DNA of 64,000 bases from Platycnemis pennipes (GCA_933228895.1 OW121856.1:100477027-100541026); one strand, 5' to 3'; positions 11,717-21,851 are shown, numbered from the stretch's first letter. Made by a program: numbers and translations. The notes: generated from the letters alone by a model not told the origin.

Positions 11717-11744
11717 ACCGGTAAACTTCATTGGACACTCTCTT

Positions 11745-12590
11745 ATTCGAAAATTTTCCCCAATTCGCGGCAGTCGGTAACCACTGAGTGTATTGATAAC
11801 CCGGCGTTAAGCAAGAGAGCGGATCGTTCCAAGGGTTCGTTTGGGAACGCTATCAATCGCGAAGTATCCACGCGGAGGGGAGTCAATCGCGGATTGGGGC
11901 AAGGACGCAGGAAGGGAACAAGGGGACCGCGTTGAGGGCGGACAGCATCCCCCACCCGCCCCACACTCGGCGCGGGGCCGCACAAGACAGTTCTCCCACA
12001 CCCCCGCGCCGGAGGGGGACTTACCGGGCGTGGGTGGGCCGCCGAGCCCGGGCCCCCTGCCCGACCCAGCGAAAACCACCATCCCAGTGGCATAACGACC
12101 GGGTAGCGGACGGCGAGCAATTTTTACGCCGTCATCGCCACTGGAGGCCGGGATTCGACTCCCGCACGCGACCCAAAAGGCCCAATTCAGAGGGTTGGCG
12201 GAACATCCGGAAGAAGCGGGTGGAATGGGCGAGGGAGGGGAGGGAGAGTGGAGGGTTCGATGGATGCAGGGGAGAGTCAATGGATGACCCACTTCTGAAA
12301 CTCTCTCGCCTCGTATTTCCCAGCAGCCCCTCCTCAAACCCCCCTCCCTCCCCCTCGCCTTGCGCTTTCATTTTCGCTCCCCTCCCTCCCGTCAACGCTA
12401 GCGACAGAGCGCGTCATAGCTCACGCACAGATGGGAATGAGCTCAGAGATGCAGGCGAAGACATCTTGAGGGTTCTTCCGAAGAAGTGGTTTCCGACATT
12501 CAGCGCGGATGACAAAGCACATGTGAGGATTGCGCGCGAGCACACGCGCAAAGGAAGGTGCGGACTCCCCCTCTAGCTAACAATAATCGT
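11745..12590. other. GC-rich, CpG-rich island; possible promoter or first exon
   Basis: About 850 bases of strongly GC-rich sequence with many CpG dinucleotides in otherwise AT-rich DNA. Frames are open on both strands (176 codons minus at 11807-12337, 214 codons plus at 11932-12576) but are Pro/Gly/Ser/Arg-rich and domain-free, as expected when stop codons are scarce by composition. On the minus strand, an ATG near 12083 begins a short frame running to a consensus splice donor (CCCG, then GTAAGT, near 12020-12025). A tRNA-like B box 'ggattcgactcccg' sits at 12150-12165. A CpG-island promoter reading leftward is possible, but no downstream exon was found. Confidence 0.4.
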
Positions 12591-12595
12591 AGTTA

Positions 12596-12653
12596 TCAAC
12601 ATCCATATTATATCCTGAAAGCCACCGCAACGGTGTGTGGCAGGGGGTGAAAC
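12596..12653 (-). repeat. LINE-J 3' terminus
   Basis: Read on the minus strand: 'ttcaccccctgccacacacc', then the hairpin's second arm and a decayed ATGTAG tail. It sits just upstream of, and inverted to, the plus-strand LINE-J body starting at 12684. Confidence 0.7.
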
Positions 12654-12683
12654 AGTAGTACCACAACAGATTAAATCTCCCTC

Positions 12684-13230
12684 AGAAATTTAAAACGGAT
12701 AACTGTACTGACGATGCTAAATTTATATTAAAAATTCCTGCGTATTATGCTAGATTCGACCAAATAAACATAATTAGAGAGATAGACTGTCGTGCCGATA
12801 GATTCAAAATGGCATTTCCCCCGTTAAGAAATTTAAAACGGATAACTGTACTGACGATGCTAAATTTTTATTAAAAATTCCTGCGTATTATGCTAGATTC
12901 GACCGAATAAACAAGATTAGAGAGATAGACTGTCGTACCCATAGATTCAAAATGGCATTTCCCCCGTTCTCTAAGAGAACGCAATAGGCAGCATACCAAA
13001 GGGATAGGTACTTGAAATATTGTAAAAATAGTCTGTAGTGCATGATGCATGTAATAAAATCCAATAATCGTTTTATTACTATGTATATACTGATCACCTA
13101 GCTACATGTGACCATGTTAACTAACATGTTTCTATGTAGTAGCCTAGTTTAAAGTCAATAGTGCATTTTTTGTAATTTTCACCCCCTGCCACACACCCTC
13201 GCCGTGAATCGCAGGGTATTGCGTAGACGT
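12684..13230 (+). mobile_element. LINE-J, 5'-truncated, with internal 143-bp tandem duplication
   Basis: The coding part corresponds to the end of the LINE-J reverse transcriptase protein; one frame reads a DDAKF segment, then YYARFDR, INKIREIDCR and a terminal FPPF. The block 12684-12826 is repeated almost perfectly at 12827-12968. A long 3' untranslated region follows ('cctagctacatgtgaccatg', 'gtagcctagtt'), ending in the conserved hairpin 'cccctgccacacaccctcgc' and 'gcagggtattgcgtag' at 13180-13228. With the inverted 3' end at 12596-12653 the copy has LINE-derived inverted termini. Confidence 0.8.
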
Positions 13231-13362
13231 CAAAGAACCATCACGAGGCATGCATCATCTATCAGGGAGAACACTTACTACCACGTACGCATGCAAACAA
13301 ATTACTACCCCGTTTACGCATAACTTACATGAAACCATGAATCACAATTATACTACCGCCCC

Positions 13363-13682
13363 GGGGTTCGGGTTGGTGTGGTGGCTACAGTACTGGCCTC
13401 CCATCCCGAGGGCGCGGGTTCGATTCCCGGCAGTGGCGGAGTTGTCAGTGGAAAATAGGTCCCCACTTCAATGCCTAGTGGAGGACTTTTCAAGTTCAAT
13501 ACTCCGTCCGTCGCATGGGACGTTAATTTGTGGTCCCCTTGGCGCCTTTCGTAAAGAGTAGACTAATGCCGACGCCGGGTCTCTCTCCACCCTTCCTCCT
13601 TTCCCTAAAAACTCCACCTATCCTAAATGGCGCAAATGACCTCATCTGTTGGTCCCTCCCCTGAATAACCAACCAACCAACT
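13363..13682 (+). repeat. SINE-T1, full-length reference copy
   Basis: Complete structure. The tRNA-like head has an A-box-like 'gtggtggctacagtactgg' and B box 'gcgggttcgattcccgg'. The body includes 'aatactccgtccgtcgc', 'atgggacgttaatttgtgg', 'ccccttggcgcctttcg', 'aatgccgacgccgggtc' and 'tctctccacccttcctcc'. The 3' end is 'gcgcaaatgacctcatctg' with a (CCAA)n tail. It is bracketed by ACTACCG at 13352-13358 and 13680-13686, a 7-bp target duplication. Transcription would be by RNA polymerase III, and mobilisation needs a LINE's machinery. Confidence 0.88.
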
Positions 13683-13777
13683 ACCGTCCGAGGAAAACAT
13701 CAAGCATGCTGCCACGAATGGCACCAAATTGTAAGTCAATACAGAGTAATATAAACAATTCTATACATTATTAAATT

Positions 13778-14829
13778 CATCATCATCATCATCATTGGTC
13801 AACAATACTAGGATTGGTTTGACGCAGTTTCCACTCGATTCTTCTATCTGCCAACCTTTTCATTGTGACGTAATTCTTCTCTTTTACATCCTTCATAGCC
13901 TGTTCCATGTATCTCATACGAGGCCTGCCTTTTCCTATCTTCCCGTTCACTTTTCCCTCGACGATAGCCTTCATCAGGCCATCGTGTCTCAAGAAATGGC
14001 CCTTTAAGTTTTTCCTTCTTCTTTTTAGAGTTGTCAGCAGACTTCTCTTTTCTCCCACTCTTTTTAGCACTTCCTCGTTGCTTACTCGGTCGATCCATTT
14101 AATCTTCAGCATTCTTCTGTAGCACATCATTTCAAATGCTTCTACCCTTTTCTTCTCCGCTGCTGTCATCGTCCATGATTCACTGCCGTAAAGAAACATG
14201 CTCCAGATGTATGTTCTGATGAACTGTTTCCTTACTTCTATGCTTGTATTTCCTGCTGTAAGTAGATTCTTCTTTTGAAAGAATGCCCTCTTTGCCTGGG
14301 CTATTCTACTCACTATTTCTTTCTTGCTTCGTCCATCGTTGGTTACTCGGCTTACTAGATAACAGAACTCTTTCACCTCTTCAAGTTTTTGTTTTCCTAG
14401 TTTGACATTGGTTTTCGCCTCTTCTTTCTTGCTGCACACCAATATCTTAGTCTTCTTCTTATTTATCTTCAGCTGATATCTGGCCATAGTCCTTTTCATG
14501 GTTGTTAGCATATTATTCAGCTCCTTCTCTGTCTCTGCTATGAGAGCTATGTCATCAGCGAATCGTAGCATACTGATTGTTTCTCCGTAGATGCTCACTC
14601 CAGAACACTTCTCCTTGACTTCATTTATGGCTCTCTCGATGTAAACATTAGAAATTAAGGGAGACAGTGCGCAGCCTTGTCTCGCCCCTTTCCTTATTCT
14701 TGCCTCTTCACTGCTCGGTCCAGATTTAATCACAGCAACTTGGTTTTGTACAGACTGTGTATAATTCTTCGGTCATTGTAGGATACTCCAATTCCCTTCA
14801 GAATTCCAAGCACTGAATCCCAATCCACG
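13778..14829 (-). mobile_element. LINE-R, 5'-truncated copy with target duplication
   Basis: A non-LTR retrotransposon copy with a (CAT)n/(ATG)n 3' tail at 13778-13796, typical of RTE-like elements. It is flanked by TTATTAAATT at 13768-13777 and 14830-14839, a 10-bp target duplication, so the 5' truncation point is 14829. Its coding part is given separately. This is the best preserved of the LINE-R copies here. Others lie at 19953-20516, 22392-22465 with 23164-23345, 34665-37960, 38655-39505, 55262-56330 and 61742-62746. Confidence 0.88.
13792..14733 (-). pseudogene. LINE-R reverse transcriptase, C-terminal half
   Basis: An uninterrupted 313-codon frame covering the palm, thumb and C-terminal domain of a non-LTR reverse transcriptase. 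Motifs: GARQGCALSPL (residues 16-26), the catalytic FADD box at 58-61, NKKKTKIL (the family's N-x-x-K-T-K motif) and a YLVSRVTNDG segment where YLGSxIT is usual. The C-terminal part includes LYGSESWT, YRRMLKIKWIDR, NEEVLKRVGEKR, GHFLRHDGL and GRPRMRY, the last five being typical of RTE-like proteins. The endonuclease and the first reverse transcriptase motifs are missing through 5' truncation, and one conserved Gly is changed to Val (YLV for YLG). The first ATG is internal to the parent protein; upstream codons to about 14825 still match the family. Not expected to be functional on its own. Confidence 0.85.
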
Positions 14830-14839
14830 TTATTAAATT

Positions 14840-15685
14840 ATGAACTTATATTTCCTAGAGTATGCATGAGTTATTAGTGTTAAAATATATAAGCGTTATG
14901 GAAAAAATCACAATACTAAATTTCTACACCAAAATTTACAATACCTATTGCAATTTCCCCTTGTACCTGCGTTGTGATCAATTACTGCCCCTAAGTTGCT
15001 CTATTGAGGGAGAGGTCCAAGACCTAAGGCTTCATTTTCACTGCCAAAAAAATTGATTCTATTACCGAGAGGCAGTCAACCAGGGTCATTAACAAAAATT
15101 GGTCATCAAAGCTGTGGAATTCTGCACTAAACTGAATTGAGTAGTTTACTGTACACAAACCATCAGGCATATCTGGTTGCATCCTGACTAATTTATGGAC
15201 ATAGGGGCACGTCGTTAGACCTGCAATCAAATCTCGCCTTGGGACGATCGAAGCCTTTTTCACTCGTGCGCCTAGGGTTGACAGAGACGACGACGCGAAA
15301 TGACCCCATTCCTCGCCAATCAAATACCATTACTGCTCCTATTAAACATGCCTTCTATGGAGCGTGAAAACGCACGCGCAGGGCGAAGAAGCGAACCCTT
15401 CGCCTCGGCTGTGCGCGGCTTGATTGAACGCTTCGTCGTTTATTCATGACCGAAGAAAAATCGCTCGCACAAGGCAGCGCTGGTATATCACTTCCATCAA
15501 AGTCCGAGAAAGATACCACTGAGAAAACCCCCTACGCCCTCTGCTACCCTTGCCGGAGTTCGTTAATACCAACAGCTAAGGCCATCTACTGCCAGGGCCG
15601 GCTTAAGACAAAATGTTTGGCCTGGCGAGTGTATAACGGATATTACCCACCCCCTTCACCCTCATCAGACTTGTCAAACCCTGCT
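14840..15685. other. no gene recognised
   Basis: A minus-strand frame of 99 codons (15024-15323) and a plus-strand frame of 102 codons (15446-15754) have no domain; the latter runs into a LINE-J 3' end. 15280-15480 is richer in CpG than its surroundings. Confidence 0.4.
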
Positions 15686-15689
15686 TTAA

Positions 15690-15842
15690 AATATTCACCG
15701 GTTAAACGCAGCAGAATGACCACATTATTAGCATGTTTCCATGTAGTGCCCTAGTTGCATGTTAATAGTGCTTGTTTTTGTGATCTTCACCCTCTGCCAC
15801 ACACCCTCCCGGTGGCTTGTAGGGTATCGCGTAGATGCCGAA
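15690..15842 (+). repeat. LINE-J 3' UTR copy
   Basis: Contains 'atgtttccatgtagtgccc', 'tagttgcatgttaatagtgc', 'caccctctgccacacacc' and 'gtagggtatcgcgtagatg', that is the last 150 bases of LINE-J, 5'-truncated. Confidence 0.75.
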
Positions 15843-16009
15843 ATGAAGTATTAAAAAATTAGTAATTAAGCTTGTTGGATATGAATTGAGTCGTCAATCC
15901 CCGATTAAAAAAAGCTTTATCCATTCCCGCGGCGCCCTTTCCTTCGTAGTGCACGGATCGCACGATCCTTAAGTCGAGCCTGTCTACTGCACCCAGGATA
16001 TATGGATAA

Positions 16010-16245
16010 TTGAGTCGACGTAGGAATTCTTCAAGGGAAGTAGGCAGGGGCGAGTAAAACCCGGCACGCCGGCTTCGGAGAGAGCCTGAATTCTGACGCA
16101 GAATGACACTAAGTTTACGGCCTCATATGACAGAGAGAGTACTCTCCACAAATCACTCAAGTAGGGACCAGTACACCAAAGAAAAATCTCTGCCACTCTC
16201 GGGATTCGAGCCTGTTGGAAATAATTGGTCATCGACGAACAAGAT
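16010..16245 (-). repeat. SINE-T1-like, decayed
   Basis: Minus-strand traces: a head with B-box-like 'aggctcgaatcccgag', 'tactggtccctacttgag', 'tactctctctgtcatatg' and 'aagccggcgtgccgggt'. Order agrees with SINE-T1 but similarity is low. Confidence 0.4.
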
Positions 16246-16314
16246 CGTAAAAGTCAGGTCCCTAAAAGAATACTGTCTATGATGGGCTGGCAAGAGTACT
16301 GAATCCCCAGCCTT

Positions 16315-16394
16315 CATTTACATCTACATTTAAGTAATGTCCTGAAAGCCATCGTGAGGGTGTGTGGCAGGGGTTGAGAGATCATCATATATGC
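16315..16394 (-). repeat. LINE-J 3' terminus
   Basis: 'catttacatctacatt' is the complement of the ATGTAG tail, followed by the complement of the terminal hairpin ('gtgtgtggcaggggttgag'). It is joined directly to a plus-strand LINE-J body at about 16395. Confidence 0.75.
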
Positions 16395-17502
16395 ACTACT
16401 TTATTCGGCAATTGTAGTCACTTCAGGTGTATCACAAGGTAGTGTGATAGGTCCACTCCTGTTACTTCTGTACATAAATGATATCAATAAGGTGGTAAAA
16501 AGTAAGCTTCGTCTATTTGCCGAGGACGCAGTAGTGTACAGGGAAATTCTAAGGCCAAATGATAGATAATATTTAAATGATGACCAACAAGCACTTGAAA
16601 AATGGTGTGATACATGGCAGTTAAAAATAAATTTTAAAAAATGTGTAGTCATGAATTTTAGGAAAAAGAATTGTTCTCCTCATATCACTTACAAAATAAG
16701 TAATAATGAAATAACAAACGTGGAATCCATTAAATATCTTGGAATAAGACTGACACATGATCTTTCCTGGGGTAAACACATACGTGAAATAATGGGCAAA
16801 GCTGAACGTAGACTGGGATTCATCGAAAGAGTATTCAAACGTGACGATCATGTACGAGAAATCAGCTACATTTCCCTTGTTATACATCATTTTGAATATG
16901 CTGCCAGTATATGAGATCCATACGAAATAGACCTAAACAATGAACTAAAACGTGTGCAGCGAAGATCGGCAAGATTTGTAAAGGGACGGTACGATAACTA
17001 TATTTGCGTAGCCAGTCTATTAAATGATTTAAAATAGGAATCATTGTCAGATCGCAAGTTGATATTTAGACTTTATCTTCCAAATAAATTCCAAGATAAT
17101 ATTTTCAGTGGTGACATAAAAAATATTTTGCGAACTCCAACTTACTATGGTAGACTGGACCATAAACACAAAATTAGAGAAATTGATTGCCGAACTGACA
17201 GATTCAAAGTGTCCTTTTTTCCTCCTACAATTAGGGATATGAATAGCGGTAAATATGTCCAATACAAGTGAAACAATGTATAGCATAGGTAGTTGCATGC
17301 TGGTATAAGGACTTGAAGGTAACCTAACAAACAGCACGTTTTTGCATGCTTACTTAGCTATTTTTATCTTTTTAAATAATGAAGTTTAGACTAATATATT
17401 AATACTAAACATATTTATGCATGATATGAAGTGCATGTTTAGTGAGAATTTACCCCCTGCCACACACCTTTATGGTGGCTTACAGGGTATGATGTAGATT
17501 TA
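16395..17502 (+). mobile_element. LINE-J, 5'-truncated copy with reverse transcriptase remnant
   Basis: Encodes the palm-to-C-terminus part of a Jockey/CR1-like reverse transcriptase: GVSQGSVIGPLL, YINDINKVV, LFAEDAVVYR, LKINFKKC, ESIKYLGIRLTHDLSWGKHI, RRLGFIERVF, AASI then a stop, RVQRRSARFVKGRY and YYGRLDHKHKIREIDCRTDR. The catalytic box reads FAED instead of FADD, so one active-site aspartate is changed to glutamate. At least three in-frame stops occur, near 16568, 16914 and 17036. The 3' UTR and terminal hairpin ('ccccctgccacacacc', 'ggtggcttacagggta') are at 17448-17502. The copy is dead. Confidence 0.85.
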
Positions 17503-17534
17503 AATGCTTGCAACTTAAGCTACAATGCTTCTTC

Positions 17535-18180
17535 TTCATGGAAACATGTTACATACAAGAGTCACGTGCCTCTAATAGGTTAGTATCTACATAGTAATAA
17601 AGTAATTTCTGTTTAGAAAGGCATTTCTCCGTATATATTTATTTGCATTTTCCTGTCATGCACGGGTTAGTGATGCTAAAACATGCTTCATGCATTACAG
17701 GCTTCTCTAACAATAATACACCTGCCTATCCCATTACTCTGCTGCATATATATTCTGTCATGATATGAGGTAAAAGTGAAATTTTAAATCTCTCGGTACG
17801 ACAAAATATCTCTCTAATCTTGTTTATCTGATTAATTCTACCATAATACGAAAGGGTTCCTAATATATATTTAACGTCATCTGCAAACACATCCGCTTCG
17901 AATTTGATTAAAAGATTTAGCCTGAATTATAGCCTGCGTTCTGATAGTAATTCCCCTCCTAGTTCTTTCATTAAACTGTGCCACTAATACAATAATCGTC
18001 ACGAGCTTTAACTAATCTTGATGATCACCCTTGGCACACGCTCTAAATTCTTTTATCATACCTTCCTCGTATCGATCCCACGCACTAACGGCATATTCTA
18101 AATTAAGCCTGACCTACGACAAAGAACAACTCTCTCGTACCCTCTCATCGTATTTTCAAATTAGTATCCTTAGGTCTTGC
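17535..18180 (-). mobile_element. LINE-J (second subfamily), decayed copy
   Basis: Minus-strand copy running from the 3' UTR ('actaacctattagaggcacg', 'catgtttccatg') into coding sequence. A segment complementary to 'gagagatattttgtcgtacc' marks the IREID region, and a segment near 18060-18090 marks the GSIRGRYD-type region. No open frame survives. The closest relatives here are the copies at 12684-13230 and 60066-60740. Confidence 0.65.
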
Positions 18181-18229
18181 GTTTGAATTAGTTACATTAG
18201 TTATTCATTGGGGGAGGGGAAGGGTGGAA

Positions 18230-18545
18230 AGTCTGAGATCATTACGAGAAGTGGAAGAAGAGTGGGAATGGAGAAGTCTTCTGAAAACCCTAAAAAGAAG
18301 ACGGGACAACTTAATCGACATTATCTTGAGAAATTATGGCCTGATGAAGACAATCGTCGAGGGAAAAGTGAATGAGAAGAATGGAAAAGGAGACCTCGTA
18401 TGAGATATATGAGAAAATAATGAAGAACGTGAAAAAGAGGAATTACGTAAATATGAAGAGGTTAACCAATAGAAGAATTGAGTGGAGAGCTGCGTCAAAC
18501 CAATCCTAGGGTCTCTGACCCAAGATGATGATGATGAAGAGGTTT
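18230..18545 (+). mobile_element. LINE-R 3' fragment
   Basis: Nucleotide order follows the LINE-R C-terminal domain: 'cttctgaaaaccctaaaa', 'agaagacgggacaactta', 'atggcctgatgaagacaa', 'gtcgagggaaaagtgaat', 'ggagagctgcgtcaaacc', then a GATGATGATGATGAA tail. Small indels break the frame. Confidence 0.75.
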
Positions 18546-18587
18546 ACTTATGAAAAATATCTTATAAAAACGGTAGCAGAAATTCTA

Positions 18588-18712
18588 CAGAGAAAAAATC
18601 ATTCACCTTGACCGGGACCTATAATTTCCGCACCTATAGTGTTAGAGCACCTGGCCCGAAGTCAGGGGTTCCGGGTTCGTGCCCCGGTCAAGGCGAATGA
18701 ATTTTTTCTCTG
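18588..18712 (+). repeat. inverted-repeat hairpin enclosing a tRNA-like segment
   Basis: Left arm 18588-18616 (begins CAGAGAAAAAATCATTCACC, ends GACCGGG) and right arm 18683-18712 (begins CCCGGTCAAGG, ends TTTTTTCTCTG) are complementary over about 28 of 30 positions. The 66-base loop carries a D-arm-like AGTGTTAGAGCACC, an anticodon-arm-like CCTGGCCCGAAGTCAGG and a T arm CCGGGTTCGTGCCCCGG whose 3' strand is shared with the right arm. The tRNA acceptor stem does not close well, so this is not a normal tRNA gene; a tRNA-derived repeat with an inverted flank fits better. Confidence 0.65.
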
Positions 18713-19060
18713 CTATATTTATGCTGGCTCGTGAAAGGTTATACATATCTGGTGGCATAGACCGAAGTCTAATTTATAACCCGGAGCACATCAATTGCTT
18801 AATAAAATTTTTAGGATCAACTGGATTTTTCAGAAACTATGACGCGTTCTGTTTCACTATTATAAACATTTTAATACCTGTTTTGAACATATGTATTTTT
18901 CAGTAACTGAAATTAACCCGTAATGGAGAGTTCAAGGCGCAAAATGACCTCAGTCGTCGACGACTTCAAAAATAAAATCCCACCGACCGAATTTCTGCTA
19001 TTGTGCAATTTGACCGATTAACGCCATTAAGGTCTTCGATACAAGTTCGCGAGATTTGAA
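18713..19060. other. no feature seen
   Basis: A 75-codon plus-strand frame begins inside the hairpin's right arm and has no domain. Confidence 0.4.
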
Positions 19061-19063
19061 TTT

Positions 19064-19125
19064 CTCATAAAAACGGGATTCGAACGGTGGTCCTCAGGAT
19101 GGGAAGCCACCTAACGAACCCGATT
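19064..19125 (-). repeat. tRNA-like SINE head fragment
   Basis: The minus strand reads GTTAGGTGGCTTCCCATCC and then ACCACCGTTCGAATCCCG, a head and B box, but no recognisable SINE body follows. Confidence 0.35.
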
Positions 19126-19129
19126 TACT

Positions 19130-19580
19130 TTCATCCCATTGACGTCAAAACCATCCTCGTTCACTATTCTCCAATCGGAAGCAGGGAAATGAACAGTAAC
19201 TTCCACACAATGGATAGTACTTGTGGCTGGAGCCCGAGCAATGCGAGGAACGCAACGGCCGTGCCGCGGATTGCGTAGCGAAGCACGGAAGCGTTCGACA
19301 CACGGCAACGGAGGAATGCGGCATCGGTGGCCTCGGGGGTGTTTGTTTTCGGTGTTTAGAGAGTGATGGCTTCATCGGCTGCCCAACCAGCTCCCGAAGG
19401 TTGACGTGAATTGACCGTGCGGTGTGTCACTCGACACAGTGAAGGGAAACGGCGGAGACCAATGGCGCCGTCCCTTGGGGAACCACCGTCAGCGCCCGCC
19501 CGGTGAAGGAGTTGAGCAAGAAGCGGGCCGAGGTAGGTGGGAACTACGACCGAGAGCCGAGGGGAGTGTGCTTGAAATTT
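19130..19580. other. GC-rich, CpG-rich segment; possible promoter or first exon
   Basis: CpG density is well above that of the neighbours. A plus-strand ATG in context GTGATGG at about 19365 opens a 12-codon Ala/Ser/Pro-rich frame ending at a TGA, and a donor-like GAGGTAGGT lies near 19530. Overlapping frames of 62-76 codons on both strands have no domains. It could be a CpG-island promoter; no downstream exon was recognised. Confidence 0.35.
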
Positions 19581-19950
19581 ATATATAATAGTATGAGGCT
19601 AACAAAACAAGAAATAAAAATTACATTGGCATCAGTGTTTTTCAACCTCAAGAGTAAATGAATCCTTCCATACTTACCTATTCATTGACAGGTTAAATCC
19701 TGGCATTTCTTCTTTCATAAATCCTTCTTATTTGATCCATGCATATTGGTCTCCCATTGAGAAAGTTATTAATTTATGAGATACCATGGGTTCCAAAATT
19801 ATTCACAGGGCAGAATTGCACTCAATTACATCAATGTTACAATTCTACATCTAGGAAGACTTTCACGCAGATTTTATCATAATCTCTGAAAACTATTAAC
19901 CTGTAGTAAAACAATCGAAGCTACATTTGCCACTAGTATTACGTTACTAG
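19581..19950. other. no feature seen
   Basis: AT-rich, with no long frame and no repeat shared within the window. Confidence 0.45.
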
Positions 19951-19952
19951 TA

Positions 19953-20516
19953 TCATCATGAGTCAACAATCCTAGGATTGGTTTGACGCAGCCCTCCACT
20001 CGATTCTTTTATCGGCCAACCTCTTCATATTAACGTAATCCCGCTCTTTTACATCCTTCATGACCTGTTCCATATATATCATACGAGGCCTGCCTTTTTC
20101 ATTCTTCCCATTCACTTTTTCCTCGACGATATCTTCATCAGGCCATCGTGTCTCAATATATGGCCGGTTAAGTTGTCCCGTCTTCTTTTTAGTTTTCAGC
20201 AGACTTCTCTTTTCTCCTACTCTTCTTAAGACTTCTTCGTTTGTCACTCGGTCGATCCATTTTATCTTCATCATCTTCTATAGCACCATATTTCGAATGC
20301 TTCTACCCTTTTCTTCTCCGTTGCAGTCATAATCCATGCCTCACTGCCGTGAAGAAATATGCTACAGATGTAAGTTCTTATGAATTGTTTCCTTAATCCT
20401 ACGCTTGTATTTTCAGCTGTAAGCAGAATCTTAGAATCTCAGAATAAGCAGAAAGCTGTAAAGAGATACTTCTTTTGATAGAATGCCCTCTTTGCATGAG
20501 CTATTCTACTGACTCG
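19953..20516 (-). mobile_element. LINE-R, 5'-truncated decayed copy
   Basis: Minus-strand LINE-R 3' end with a short CATCATCATG tail. A 100-codon frame (19972-20274) keeps KIKWIDRVTNEEVLRRVGEK, GRPRMIYMEQ and RIEWRAASNQS. Upstream coding continues with frameshifts and a small internal duplication near 20430-20470 ('cagctgtaagcagaatc' echoed by 'cagaaagctgtaaagag'). Confidence 0.8.
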
Positions 20517-21344
20517 TTAATTGTAATAGCGGCAACATTTTAAAATATTGACACAGATACAAGTGAATGCCACCTCTGTAGCAACTTTTACAAAGTGAAT
20601 AAAGCAGAAGGTATATTAACCATCAAGGCTAATTGCAAAGATAGGTATTTAGAAACTTGTTAGAGGACAATTTAGAAAAGGACGTATTCTTAGGAAAGGA
20701 GAATCGTATATAACATGCGTGAAGGGAGAACTCCTCTAATTAATTTAAAATAGTAGATTGAGCGAAGATGCAAGAACAAACGTATTTTGATAAAACATTA
20801 GCAAATGCAAAACGAACAACAAATAAGAAGAAAGCAAGTTCTAGACAGATGAACGTACTACACGATTTATTCAAGATATATATGAACTTAATAAGTTTCT
20901 CGTATTCACTAGTTATCCATCATAAAAATAGTCCGACACGCCTCTCCATCTGATTCTTTAAACAGCTACCCTCTTCACAAATAATTATTATATTTAGCCA
21001 TTTAACAAGCATTTTGGGGGAGGTAATAGGACTTTCGTAGCTACACGGACCCGAATTGAAAAGGGTCCCTCCACCACAATTGTGGGGTGCCCTCTTGCGG
21101 CGTGCGTCACACTAAACGAGCAGCAGTTCAGCTTGTCACTTTTTTTCCGGGAAAAATATGGAATGACGCAGTTGACGGCACTCCGTTAGCGGATGAATCG
21201 TGGAGAGCGGTTAATTATAACTCTTGAGTTCACCGCTAATTATTTAATGCAAATGCCAGAAAGGGATCCGGGTCCGTATGATTCGGACGCGACTCGCCGT
21301 CAATTCATGGGGGTTTCGGCAAAACGGTTTCATGCAAACTCCCG
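20517..21344. other. no gene recognised
   Basis: A 61-codon frame (20768-20953) and a 67-codon frame (21193-21396) are domain-free. The latter lies in moderately GC-rich DNA and overlaps the MITE-2 copy. Confidence 0.4.
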
Positions 21345-21571
21345 GGGGCTGTGTTTGAAACCATCGCGATTATCTCGAATAGATAACCAAGGATAAACAG
21401 GAATGGTTGGCAAATTTGTTGAGTTAAAACCGTTGATTACAACCTCATTCATTTTTTACACTTGTGTTTTACCTCATCTGGGGGCACTGTAGTTGAGACA
21501 ATTGAGAAAAGCTCAAGTGAAAACAATTAATGATAACGTAACGAGCGATTCGATACGAACTTTAGATACAC
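21345..21571 (-). mobile_element. MITE-2, partial copy
   Basis: Matches the complement of 25320-25547: 'gtgtttgaaacc' terminus, 'tagataaccaagga', 'caggaatggttggcaaattt', 'aaccgttgattacaacctca', 'cttgtgttttacctcatctg', 'ctcaagtgaaaacaatta' and 'gataacgtaacgagcgattc'. The other end is cut off by the SINE-T2 inserted at 21572. Confidence 0.7.
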
Positions 21572-21851
21572 GCTCACTCACTCAGTGATTCAACCCGAAG
21601 GTTGGTTTTCATAGGTGAGAGTAGAGCTCACCCCGTACTAAGCCAATGGCGTGTGAAATTCACACATTCAGGGTAGGAGGGGCAGTTCCTTACCTGGGCC
21701 ACCTGCGATTTCCTACGAAGGTCTGACACGCAGAAAATCGAATCGCGAGGATTTTAGTTGGGGGTGTCCGGAAAGGCGTTTGCCCGGGTTTTGAACCCAG
21801 GACCTACCGGTCAGTAGCTCAGTGCTCTACCCACTAGACCACCACGACCCC
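21572..21851 (-). repeat. SINE-T2, full-length
   Basis: Minus-strand reading: head GGGGTCGTGGTGGTCTAGTG, 'gtagagcactgagctactga', B box 'ctgggttcaaaacccgg', linker 'aaatcctcgcgattcg', module GTGTGAATTTCACACGCC, 'ccaaccttcgggttgaatc' and a tail of CACTGAGTGAGTGAG. TTAGATA flanks it at 21562-21568 and 21853-21859, a probable 7-bp target duplication, so it inserted into the MITE-2 copy. Confidence 0.85.

Noticed and set aside
11807..12576. Long overlapping frames on both strands (176 and 214 codons)
   Set aside because: Low-complexity Pro/Gly/Ser/Arg translations in CpG-rich DNA where stop codons are rare; no domain in either.
13250..13561. 103-codon plus-strand frame
   Set aside because: Translation of the SINE-T1 head and body.
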